A stretch of 19,919 nt of DNA, from assembly GCF_001632365.1 (NCBI RefSeq), contig NW_024468618.1, forward strand, positions 17,731 to 37,649, read 5' to 3'. Made by a program: the position numbers and the translations under genes. This document shows, piece by piece, positions 1 through 8,681 of the stretch. Source of the DNA: Laetiporus sulphureus 93-53 (taxonomy: Eukaryota > Basidiomycota > Agaricomycetes > Polyporales > Laetiporaceae). Every line of letters begins with the position of its first letter. Positions within the stretch are counted from its first letter, which is position 1. Below the pieces are notes generated by a model. That model was not told the origin of the DNA, did not search any database, and was given only the letters and a program-made list of their open reading frames with translations.

Positions 1-94
1 GAGCTCAAGATCGAGTGGGGTGAGTAAATACTAAACTAGGAAACAATATAACCTTATAGGTACCAAGGCGAGCCGCAGATCACAAATCGCGACA
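1..94 (-). repeat. 3' LTR (partial), left end of the copia element
   Basis: These 94 bp match 5040-5133 base for base. They end in GACA on the plus strand, so the element-sense LTR starts TGTCGCG. They sit directly beside the polypurine tract that follows pol. Only the U3-proximal part is visible, because the window starts inside the LTR. Confidence 0.95.
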
Positions 95-106
95 CTCCCC
101 CTCAAA
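95..106 (-). other. Polypurine tract for plus-strand DNA priming
   Basis: In element sense this reads GTTTGAGGGGGAG up to the LTR start TGTCGCG. A purine run directly beside the 3' LTR is where reverse transcription of LTR elements primes second-strand synthesis. It overlaps the pol stop codon, since the TGA at 104-102 lies inside the tract. Confidence 0.85.
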
Positions 107-3100
107 CCTTCGCTAGTCCCATGGACACAGCGAAGTGTTTGGTCTTCAACGACGGGAGCGCCTTCGTAAGGATGTCAGCGGTCATGTCTTCGGTAGGACA
201 GTAAGTAAGCGAAATCTTTCCTTCAGCAATGGAATAACGAATGAAATGAAATCGGATATCGATGTGCTTGGTACGTGCATGGAATCGGTCGTCCTTCGAT
301 AGCGCGATGGCGGACTGGTTGTCGGAGCACAAAGGGATGGGACGCTCAGGTTCGCCGAACAGTTCTATGATGAAAGAGCGAAGCCACAAGGCTTTCTTGC
401 TAGCGTGAGTCAAAGCCACATACTCGGCCTCTGTAGTCGAAAGTGTGACAAGGTCTTGCCGCTTTGAGGACCAGGAGACGGCGCCACCGTTCAGCATGAA
501 GACGTATCCCGAGATCGCGTGGCGTCCTTCCGTGCTCATACCATCCGCATCGGAATAGCCTATGACCTCATTGTCCTCGGATCCACCAAGAACCAGCCAC
601 TGGTCCGCTGTCCCCTTGAGGTATTGATAAACACGCTTGAGCGCGTTCCAGTGCGTGATGCCTGGGTTCTGACTGAACTGCGCAAGCTGACTGACTGCGA
701 AGGTAATATCAGGACGCGTAGACACGGAGACATACTGCAGCGCTCTGAGAGCTTCCAGATACGGCTTGTCGCGCATGGCAGCATATTCTTCCGTGGTGAC
801 CGGGCATTGGTCGGAGGAAAGACAGACGTGAGGATCCATGGGTTGGGAGAGCGGCTTCGCATCGGCGAAACCATAGCGTGCGACAATTGACTCGATATAT
901 GTGCGCTGCGATAGCGCAATGGTATGTTTTTCCCAATTGCGCTTGATTTCAATCCCCAAGAGCCAATGGAGCTCACCGTTGTCCGTAATCTCCAATTTCG
1001 ACTTAATCATATTCTTCAATTGCAGGAGGTTTGCCAGGACCGAGCTGACAATAGTCATGTCATCAACGTGCATGAAAATGATGGAGATCTCGCCATTCGG
1101 ATGACGCCGATAGAAGACGGTGTGATCGTGTTCAAGTCGCGCAAGCTTGAAGCTTTCAAGAATGTCACGCAGCTTTGAGTACCAGCGACGACCAGATTGT
1201 CGCAATCCATAAAGCGATACCTGCAGACGAAGCACTTGTCCAGGTACCAGGCCCTCAAGAGTGATGCCAGTCAGCGGTCGCATGTATATTTCTTCGTCGT
1301 CGCGTAGCCTTCCATAGAGGTACGCACTCTTGACGTCGATTTGGTGAGCATGCCAGCCGTTCCGAGCCGCTACTGACAGTATAGTGTGAATGGAAGCGAG
1401 CTTCCAAACAGCAGCGTAGGTGTCATCGCGGTAGTAGTCGATCCCCTCGACTTGCGAGAAACCTTGGGCGCATAGGCGCACACGGTAACCAGTTACGTGG
1501 CCTCGCGCGTCTCTCTTAGTGCGAAAAGCCCAAGTCGACCCTACGACGTTCTTTCCTGACGAACGCGGTGGCGGGTTTGCATAAACCCAGCTCTGTCTCG
1601 ATTCTAGGCGACGAATCTCTTCTTGCATGGCCTCTAGCCACAACGGCCAGTCTGGGCGACGCTTCGCCTCGGCGACATTTCGTGGATCGAAGCCCATTGC
1701 CTCGGAGGTTACTACTCCTACGGTGTACGCGACGGTCTCGCTGAATGCATGATTGATAGCGACTTCAGTCAAGGCGCCCTCAGCTCGTCCCGACGCGATG
1801 TCGCGCATCTTTGCGCTCGGCAAGCGGATTCTCTTGCCCATCACAACATTAGGGTCTTCTGGTTCGTGAATTTCCTCAGGGAGCTCGCAGTCTGCAAGAG
1901 GAGCGGGAATGATAGGTGATGAGGGAGGTGGAGCAGCGTCAGTATGAGTTGGTTCCGATTCTAAGGTAGGTCCTATATCCACGTCATTATGCTCCCCCTC
2001 GATGCACGGAGCCTCCTTACTGAAGACGACGTCACGCTCGACCGTGATCATCCTTCGCGTTGGCCAATAGATACGATGTCCATTCGACGAGTCGTCGAAT
2101 CCGAGCCAGTGAGCCTCGACACTGCGCGCATCCAGCTTTGATGCGTTATCAACCTTCACGAATACGGTGTTCCCCCACGGGCGCAACTTCGATACGTCCG
2201 GTGTGTGGCCGAATCGTACCTCATACGGAGTTTTGCCACCCAGGGCACGACGCGCAGTCCAGTTGTAGACATGCACTACATAAGCTAATGCCTCGCCCCA
2301 TAGCCATTTTGGCAGACCGGACCCGACAAGGGCCGCGCGAACGCCGTTGAATATTGTTCCATGCGTTCGCTCTGCGACGCCGTTGTGCTCCGGAGTATCG
2401 TGGATGGTAAGTTTTCGAATGGCTCCCGTGCGCTCGAGGTGCACTGACATATCGTCAGACAGGAACTCGCCTCCGCGATCCGACTGCACTGTCTTTACGT
2501 GAGTACCGTCCTGCGTTTGCAAACGTGCTTCGAATCCGACGAACTTGCCGAAGGCCTCAGATTTCAACCGTAGTAACGGCATCTCGAGCCAACGCGTAGC
2601 ATCATCGACGATTGTGAGCGCATAACGACTATGGTTTACCGTCATGACTGATGCAGGCCCCCATATGTCCAGATGGACGTGCTCGCCATACATCTTGGCG
2701 AGTGGAAACTGGCGAATAGCGGCGATAGGAGCACGGCATGCCTTTGCGACTAGGCACATTCAGCATTCAATCTCTTCGGTACGTTGAGGATCAAGCTTGA
2801 TGCCAGTAATGCGATGCTCACGAAGCATCGCCTTGAGGTACCTGTAGTTCACATGCCCTAGCCGGCAATGTATCTCGTGCAATGACAGCGAGACGGGAAC
2901 TGCGAGCGATGCGCTCGCGTGGAAGATCCGGTAGAGTCCGTCTGCGCGAGGAACTGATCCGACAAGTACGTTTTTCGGATTGGTGATTCGTAGCTCCCCC
3001 TGACAACCTGTATAGCTGTAACCATCCTCTTCCAGGATCCCCAGGGACACAAGCGTCGCATGCATAGCCGGCGCGTACAAGACATCGCGCAGATGCAAGT

Positions 3101-3176
3101 AGCGCAGCCCGTCCCGATGTGCGAAAGTGATATCGAGGTCGCCCATACCGTTCGCATAGAAGATCTCCGAATTTGC
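102..3176 (-). pseudogene. copia pol: integrase, reverse transcriptase, RNase H, split by an in-frame TGA
   Basis: The reading frame runs from about 3176 down to 102, with one TGA at 2760-2762. Upstream of the stop are the end of the protease region and the GAG-pre-integrase motif (HCRLGH, then C). The stop falls inside the CxxC half of that zinc motif. The 885-codon part after the stop (2759-102) carries, numbered from M at 2759: integrase catalytic D31, D94 and E130 with exact D-x35-E spacing; reverse transcriptase IDVKSAY with D475 and the VDD box at 565-567; and RNase H motifs YSDAD (D737), STTEAEY, CSDNQSA and ADILTKAL. All catalytic residues look intact. The stop could be a nonsense mutation or, less likely, a readthrough site; no known readthrough context follows it. 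This frame is offset -1 from the gag-protease frame. Confidence 0.93.
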
Positions 3177-4657
3177 GGCACAATTGTACGGTAGTTCGTT
3201 AGGCGGTCCAAATGCGGCGTCATATGCCGCGAAGCCCCTGAGTCGAAAATGTCGACTCTGCAACCCATTTCCGTCGCTGCGGCCACCGTCTCATGAGTGT
3301 TCGCTACGCGGATCTCGACCTGTTCCGCTAACTTGGAGCAGTCAATGAAGGTTGCCTCATGGCCAGTCACAGGGCTTATCACGGAGGTACTCCAGGCCTC
3401 CGAGATTACAGCACCCTGAATAGCTGGTCCAGTCGTCGCAGAGGACGCAGTGCTATTCGTCGCACCATCCTTTGGCTTCGCGGTAGCAGCCTTACTGTCG
3501 CTCGCACTCACGGCGGCTTCAGTCTTCGCTTTCGGGCATTCATGGTAAGTTTTTGTCGATGGACACTGCGCCTTGCGATGCCCCTTACCACCGCATTGAT
3601 AGCAGGTAATGTCGTCAACCGACCTTTTAGCGGTGCCTCCTCGATTCGATCCCTGACCGCGACCACGCTGGCCACGCTGTGCCCCTCGGCCACTCTTCCC
3701 TCCTCGAGGTGTGCTAACCGCAGCTCCGGCAGTAGCAGTTCGCTCGCCCGACTTCAACACGGCACGCGAGTCGGCCTCAGCTCGCAACGCGCGTATGATC
3801 TCATCTGGCATGACCGTCTTCCTGGTCGCGCCTGTCGACAGCATCGAGTTGTAAATCTCGACGGCGGTCATAATCGCGGTGACACTCGGTGCGAAGGAGC
3901 GGGGAATGGAGGTGGTGATCGCGTTTATGTAAGTACGATCCTCGATGAGGATGTTGGACTCCGCTAACTTCTCCTTGAGCTCGGCCAGCTGGTCGAGGTG
4001 CTGACGCAGCTTACGCTCATCAGTACACTTCAAAGTGAATAGTTTCGCCTCCGTTACGGCATCCATCGCAGCGGTCGGCGTCCCAAACTCGGTTTTCAGT
4101 CCTTCGATGACCTTGAATACTTCAGTGACGCTGAGGTATTTCCGGAAAAGTGAGTCGGTGAATTTTCCGGTAATCGCGTTCAGCATCTGCTTATTCAGCT
4201 TGACCTCTTCAGCCTTCGAAGAGTCAGCAGAACGCGTCAAGAGATCATCGGCGTCGCATGCGCCTGCAGCGCGCTGGACGCGGCCTAGCCAGATGCGATA
4301 GTTCGATCCGTCAGCGGCAAGCTTCGGGACCTCGGAGAACTCCTTCGTGACAGATGGCGTCATGGTGGGAACAGCAGACTGCGATGGGGAAGGTGCTGGT
4401 GGTTGAGCCGGAGGAGCCGGAGGAGTCGGAGGAGTCGGAGGGCTAGGAGAAAGTTCGGAAGCCAGGGTTGCTTCGACGAAGAAGAGTGAGGGATCGATGC
4501 GAGATAAATGAGCGAGGTGGGATTCTGTATGGTACGGGTAAAGATCTTCTGGATCTGAAACTTCGTGGCCCTGCTGTCCAAGCAGGCGACGAGTACTGGT
4601 GCAAATATGCGCGCGTTCAAAGGTAACAGTCTGCTTATACCTAAAGCAAATTTTCAT
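2858..4657 (-). CDS. copia Gag with zinc knuckle and aspartic protease start
   Basis: The open frame has 599 codons, but meaningful sequence ends near codon 494 (about 3176); beyond that it is an out-of-frame read of pol. In order it has: a Pro/Ala-rich N-terminal stretch (about 70-95) coded by a tandem 9-nt purine repeat; a copia Gag region beginning around LAADGSNYRIWLGRV and rich in charged helices (about 110-290); a basic Gly/Arg tract; a CCHC zinc knuckle at C352-C365 (CYQCGGKGHRKAQC) for RNA binding; and the retroviral-type protease motif DSGASRHM with D472. Gag forms the virus-like particle and packages the RNA. The ATG at 4657 is the first in frame. A later Met (VPTMTPSV, about residue 98) would also give a usual copia Gag start. 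The protease passes out of frame after P494. Confidence 0.9.
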   Translation of the reverse strand: MKICFRYKQTVTFERAHICTSTRRLLGQQGHEVSDPEDLYPYHTESHLAHLSRIDPSLFFVEATLASELSPSPPTPPTPPAPPAQPPAPSPSQSAVPTMTPSVTKEFSEVPKLAADGSNYRIWLGRVQRAAGACDADDLLTRSADSSKAEEVKLNKQMLNAITGKFTDSLFRKYLSVTEVFKVIEGLKTEFGTPTAAMDAVTEAKLFTLKCTDERKLRQHLDQLAELKEKLAESNILIEDRTYINAITTSIPRSFAPSVTAIMTAVEIYNSMLSTGATRKTVMPDEIIRALRAEADSRAVLKSGERTATAGAAVSTPRGGKSGRGAQRGQRGRGQGSNRGGTAKRSVDDITCYQCGGKGHRKAQCPSTKTYHECPKAKTEAAVSASDSKAATAKPKDGATNSTASSATTGPAIQGAVISEAWSTSVISPVTGHEATFIDCSKLAEQVEIRVANTHETVAAATEMGCRVDIFDSGASRHMTPHLDRLTNYRTIVPQIRRSSMRTVWATSISLSHIGTGCATCICAMSCTRRLCMRRLCPWGSWKRMVTAIQVVRGSYESPIRKTYLSDQFLAQTDSTGSSTRAHRSQFPSRCHCTRYIAG

Positions 4658-4692
4658 GCGCTAACTTCGAGTATCCGCAGGTGATAAGCTCG

Positions 4693-4704
4693 GGGCTCAT
4701 AACC
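4693..4704 (-). other. Primer binding site, initiator-tRNA-Met anticodon-arm type
   Basis: In element sense this is GGTTATGAGCCC, directly after the proposed 5' LTR end. Its complement GGGCTCATAACC matches the anticodon arm of fungal initiator tRNA-Met (loop CUCAUAA) rather than a tRNA 3' end. Priming by a cleaved half of tRNA-iMet is established for Drosophila copia and yeast Ty5. The match is 12 of 12 to my recollection of fungal tRNA-iMet. Confidence 0.75.
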
Positions 4705-5133
4705 TAACGCGCTACGGCACGGAGGTGCAACGGATGACCGCGAGGGGTCAACGCGGCTGGTACGCCTGCGTCTACTCGACACGGAAAGACCGGAGGGCTA
4801 AAGTGACGCGTACTATCGTGTCAGCGGATTGCACCAGGGTAAAGCCTCTGCTATTCATACCTAAAGTGACGCGTACTATCACGTCACTGTGCTAAGCGTA
4901 AGTACATCTGTACGGTGCAGAACTATATGTAAAACCACGTACGTGGATTGCACCAGGGTAAAGCCTCTGGGGCATCCGACGTACTTGCTGCGAATATATA
5001 TGCTAACTGTCAAGTGTCTGAAGGGAAGTGAGCATTGGGGAGCTCAAGATCGAGTGGGGTGAGTAAATACTAAACTAGGAAACAATATAACCTTATAGGT
5101 ACCAAGGCGAGCCGCAGATCACAAATCGCGACA
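4705..5133 (-). repeat. 5' LTR of the copia element (about 429 bp)
   Basis: The right boundary at 5133 is fixed by identity to the left LTR copy. The left boundary at 4705 is inferred from two signs: it directly abuts the tRNA-like primer site, and the LTR would then start TGTCGCG and end CGCGTTA, an imperfect 7-bp terminal inverted repeat. A TATA-like run, ATATATAT in element sense, lies at 4994-5001 and could be the U3 core promoter. Internal direct repeats and a 12-bp palindrome are listed separately. Confidence 0.8.
4798..4969 (-). repeat. Two interleaved direct-repeat pairs inside the LTR
   Basis: A 20-nt unit (starting ctaaagtgacgcg on the plus strand) occurs at 4798-4817 and 4861-4880. 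A 25-nt unit (starting ggattgcaccaggg) occurs at 4826-4850 and 4945-4969. Both pairs are exact. A perfect palindrome CCACGTACGTGG at 4935-4946 overlaps the start of the second 25-nt copy. They lie downstream of the TATA-like run in element sense, so they may be enhancer or RNA elements; this is inference. Confidence 0.85.
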
Positions 5134-5138
5134 CCATC
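5134..5138. repeat. Right copy of the presumed 5-bp target-site duplication
   Basis: CCATC directly follows the last LTR base. Copia integrases make 5-bp duplications, so CCATC is expected just left of the missing left LTR end. It cannot be confirmed inside this window. Confidence 0.5.
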
Positions 5139-5329
5139 TCGTCCTGAAATTCGCATCGACGTCTTCACAGTCAACGATCGGCATGCTAGTACGCCTCCAC
5201 CCGCATCTGATACCTTTTCCGCCTAATCCTCTTCACACTCGGCGTGTATTTCTGTGCCCGCGGACCTCGTTTGGCTTGTATATAATATGCGTTTAGGTTG
5301 GTGGTCTGCGTTCACGTCACTAGTCCCGC

Positions 5330-6925
5330 ATGAAGGTATGTACACAATGCCTTTCGTTCAGTAAACGACTTGACAATTTGTCTAGTTCACTCTCAAAAAA
5401 ACCTTTGCCGCCCACGCGGACCCGATCAACATAGTTTCGCTCAGTGATGACAGTGCCGTCCTGTTGACTGGCGGTGAGGATCCATGCTATTCTAGTGCCA
5501 CTCAGTGATGACGTACCTTGCAGCTGATGATGGCTACCTCATGATCTGGAACATGCAGTCGGGCGAGAAGATACAAGAGATTCCTTGCTTCTTTCATGGT
5601 GCAATCAGCGCCATCTCTTGGCTTGGCGAGGCGCTTTCATTCGTGTTTGTGTCCTCAGATGGAGTTTTGCACCTCTATCGAAGGCCTGATTTGAGTGTTA
5701 GTGTGGCGTTCTACTTTCCTCTTCCAACTTGCTCAGTGAGATTTCTTGTAGAGCATGTTTGAGGTGTCATCACTGACGATTGCCCACGATGATACTGTCC
5801 AAGACATCAAGTTCGACCGAAACCATCGCCGGGTTGCGAGTGTCGGAGGAGGCTCTGCACAGGTCTGGACACTCAATTCCAGCGGTGAGTAACGATATAT
5901 ATCACGTCTTTGCGTTAATATATTCGTTTATTCAGGAGTTCTGGAAAGTGTGATCAAAGTGTCTCCTCACCAGGACGTCCTGGCAAGTTCGATTCACTTC
6001 TGCGATCAAGGCGCGAGCATCGTGGCATGCTTCTTAGAGTCTCATGAAATGTCCGTCGTCATCCATGTACTTTTGTTCATGCACACCCTAAGACCTTTCC
6101 TAATTCTGCTACGGCATTGAGCCCTGGACCCTGAAATGGGCAAAGCAAGTCCCTACTCGCATGTAAGTGTGCTTTTTGTTGGTGTATTTCCTAGGTTGAT
6201 CACTGTCCACTATAGTGGGCATTCTTTCGCAAGACGATGAGTTCATTTTCATCACTAATCTCGTCAACGGTGTCGACCAGTACAAATTTCCATCCCTCGA
6301 GCGACTCAGGTCATATACATATCCAATTGTTCACAACCGAATCATGCAGATTGCGACTTTCGGTACAAATATCGTTGTAGGTGGAGATGACGGGTTTGCC
6401 CGTCTCTTCGACAGTAGAACGGGTCGTTTGATCGAATGTCTCAACCATTCTAGTGGTGCGTGCAAGGGTTCAAACCTTTCTTAGGTCATGCTGGACTCTG
6501 ACTCGCTCTGAAGGTGCACTAGTTCAAGTTGTCACTGTGAGCCTGTGTGCATTGATATTTGTTATTATCTGACGTCTTTGCTGTCCCAGACAAAGGAGAA
6601 TGCACAAGGCTTTACGGTAATTACTGCGACCACCGAAAGCGGGCCATCGCAGGTGAAAGTTTGGTCGCATGTGAGTAAACCGCCGGGCGCTGATGTATTT
6701 GTCTTGCTATCAACTCACGCCGCGCAGGTCTTGCAGGGCAAGAGAGAATTCGGTGGCATTGCCACTGATCAAGGGACTTCCTGGCCGCAGCTGTTACTCG
6801 TCGCATTTCTAGGAGCCGCTTTCATGAGCTTCATAGCTTCAGGTTGTTGGAAGTGGCCGACCGACGGCACTTTCGGTAGAACGCGCTCAACGCGTCAGGA
6901 GGGACGAGCGCCAAGCGACGGCTGA
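5330..6925 (+). CDS. WD40-repeat protein with C-terminal membrane segment, possibly decayed
   Basis: My model has ten exons: 5330-5335, 5386-5473, 5524-5696, 5752-5884, 5936-6066, 6122-6162, 6216-6455, 6514-6536, 6590-6670 and 6728-6925, giving about 370 residues. The protein opens MKFTLKKTFAAHADPIN and has WD40-like blades: DGYLMIWN, SDGVLHLYR, GGGSAQVWTL, DDGFARLFDSRTG and SQVKVWSH. Near the C terminus a hydrophobic stretch, WPQLLLVAFLGAAFMSFIAS, looks like a membrane anchor. WD40 propellers are usually protein-binding scaffolds; the partner is unknown. Seven of the nine introns are 50-58 nt, with matching phases and normal borders. The intron at 6067-6121 needs a weak GAG acceptor. The one at 6163-6215 has a perfect GTAAGT donor but joins in the wrong frame by one base. 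The gene may therefore be damaged. The copia element ends about 200 bp upstream. Confidence 0.7.
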
Positions 6926-6982
6926 AACGCGTCGCAGGCGGTACCTGGAAACGGAGCGGGCGAGTACGGAAGGGTGGAAAAG

Positions 6983-6989
6983 CATATAA
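6983..6989 (+). promoter_or_regulatory. TATA-like box
   Basis: CATATAAG lies about 75 bp before an ATG at 7058, with a pyrimidine-rich stretch (CCTCTCACTCCCTTT) between them. This is a typical fungal core-promoter layout, but the 46-codon ORF that follows has no recognisable product. Confidence 0.3.
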
Positions 6990-7780
6990 GTACGCACCTG
7001 TAGTACCAAGGCCCCAGTCGTTTGTGGCCTCACCAGCCTCTCACTCCCTTTGCGCCCATGAGACGGGAAGGTGCCGGCTGGCTAACATCTTTGCCGCACC
7101 ACGATTTCCTAGACAGGTGCTCATATGCGTCTCGCCGTCATAATCTGGTCATTGTTGAAAGCCACGGCCACCACTTTGAGAGATTTGTAGCAGAATAACT
7201 TACGCAGAGTGTTCCTTTGAAGGAACAGTTGATGGCACATTGAGTGGGCCGATCGGCAGGGTACTTAGCGGGCCGATTGATTTTGTGTTGTACGAAATTT
7301 TGTATATGTGATTCGTTTTATGCACACTGTAGATTTCATAAATCGGGCCGATGCTCGCATTCTGAGATTTGCGGGCTATGTAAAGTATTACGGAACGGTG
7401 TACCCGAATGCTAGAGTAAAAGGCTAAGTCTATAGAGTTATTTACTACCGCCCGGCATGTCGGCACATGTTCAGACTATGCAATCGTGACTGTTTCTTCC
7501 CAAATATGGAATGTATGATTGTGAACTTGACAAGGCTGCATTTCCTTAATCTATGGTTTACAATATGCAACGACCCTCTGCTCAGCCATACATCGTAGAT
7601 TTGTGATCCGGCATGTCATAGAGTCAAATACCGTAGCCATAGGTCACCGTTTGTCGTGGCGTCTACTAAGCATTTGCCACGGGGCAAAACGGTCGCATGT
7701 CTGCGGTGTAGGCATAGGCAAAACTTCGATTACTTGAGAAAATACATTGATTCGGGAAGTACACAGAGTCAAGATTCAGA

Positions 7781-8163
7781 TCATAGCCACGAGCCGCCAA
7801 TTGGGATATTCGGCGTATGACTGAGACCATCTGAAGCTGGTATGATGGCAGATCCTGACATTGGTATCCGTTGCGATAGTCTGTCAGCATCAGCCAAAAC
7901 TGTCTCTCGACAAATCAAACGCGTTAATTGGTGAGCACCAACCGCCGCCAAAATCTGCAAAACGGTTCAGACATTGCGGACGGAATGTTACACTCGGCAA
8001 AAGTGCTCACATTGTAAAGCATTGATTCGGGTTTGAAAAACACTCCACCTGGGTGCGCCATGAAGCAACGAGCTTGAGGGGTGTCTTTGATACGAACCCT
8101 GCAGGAGCACATAGAGAAGGCCTTTTGCCGATGGGAAGAGTCCTGAGGATGGATACCCGGCAT
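7781..8163 (-). CDS. Possible small two-exon gene, hypothetical protein
   Basis: An ATG at 8163 opens 51 codons to 8011. A candidate 56-nt intron (7955-8010 on the plus strand) has a strong GTGAGC donor and a TTTTGCAG acceptor in phase 0. The second exon (7954-7781) stays open for 57 codons to a TGA, for a total of 108 residues. I recognise no domain, and an open run of this length is not rare by chance, so the support is only the good splice borders and the kept frame. It lies upstream of and divergent from the E3 ligase gene. It could equally be non-coding. Confidence 0.22.
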
Positions 8164-8581
8164 GCTATGCTCATTTGCTTAGTCTCCCTACATCTTGCAA
8201 TCCAAATCCGAGTGCGCTCCCATATGGTTGGATATCCGACAGCTGGGGTGCGATGAGGATCAATGTACTATGATAATGGGATAGGACGATTCAAAATTGC
8301 AGTTTCCAGTGTCCGTAATCCCAGAACATCCGTAAAGTGGCTCCCGGGCTGCATCTGGATTAGAGTAGCTTCTCCAGTGCTGAAAGCGAGAACAGAGCGT
8401 TGATCGCGTTGAAGGCATACGAAAGGCATTGGTTGGTTGTCAGAATGGACATTGGGAAAAAAAACATTTTGGCAGTAAGCCAGATATGGTGATCAGCCGG
8501 TGGCTGTGGGTTCGGCATCGCAGCCCGGCCCAGAGGCTGAGCCTGGCTGAGCTCAGCTCGGTCTTCCTGCTCACGCCCAAG

Positions 8582-8681
8582 CACTGCCATTCAACACTCG
8601 TCCAGTCTCACTGTTTTTGCCGTTATAAGCCTGTCTCTTTCCTTTATCATCCCCTGCGAAGGCCTTTAGCTGCCAAGCGCG
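8582..8681 (+). promoter_or_regulatory. Core promoter and 5' leader of the E3 ligase gene
   Basis: A TATA-like GTTATAAGC at 8622-8630 is followed by a pyrimidine-rich leader (CTGTCTCTTTCCTTTATCATCCCC) up to the ATG at 8682. CT-rich leaders are common at fungal transcription starts. The exact start site is not visible. Confidence 0.45.

Larger units (their letters stand above)
1..5133 (-). mobile_element. Ty1/copia LTR retrotransposon, left LTR truncated by window edge
   Basis: The element reads on the minus strand in the order 5' LTR, primer site, gag with zinc knuckle, aspartic protease, GAG-pre-integrase zinc motif, DDE integrase, reverse transcriptase, RNase H, polypurine tract, 3' LTR. 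Integrase placed before reverse transcriptase is the Ty1/copia (Pseudoviridae) order. The two LTR copies are identical over the 94 bp visible at the left end, which suggests recent insertion. The coding region nevertheless has a -1 frame break near 3176 and a TGA at 2760-2762, so this copy is probably not autonomous as read. The rest of the left LTR and the left target-site duplication lie outside the window. Confidence 0.96.
6926..8581. other. Gene-poor stretch between the WD40 and E3 ligase genes
   Basis: No convincing conserved gene is visible. It holds a TATA-like box (6983-6989) followed by a 46-codon ORF (7058-7198), a short perfect inverted repeat (7211-7226), three GGGCCGAT motifs (7246, 7270, 7345), and a weak spliced ORF candidate on the minus strand (7781-8163). 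The rest is A+T-richer than the genes and carries only short, unsupported ORFs. Confidence 0.6.

Noticed and set aside
519..890. 123-codon plus-strand ORF and neighbouring short ORFs within 560-1258
   Set aside because: They are antisense or out-of-frame shadows of the RNase H and reverse transcriptase coding region.
4408..4441. Tandem 9-nt repeat as a possible regulatory repeat
   Set aside because: It is inside gag and simply codes the Pro-rich stretch of that protein.
4690..4710. Possible tRNA-Met gene from the CTCATAA anticodon-like motif
   Set aside because: Only the anticodon arm is matched; no acceptor, D or T arms are present. It fits a retrotransposon primer site.
8360..8590. 76-codon minus-strand ORF upstream of the E3 ligase
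   Set aside because: It overlaps the E3 promoter region, has no recognisable domain and no good start or splice context.
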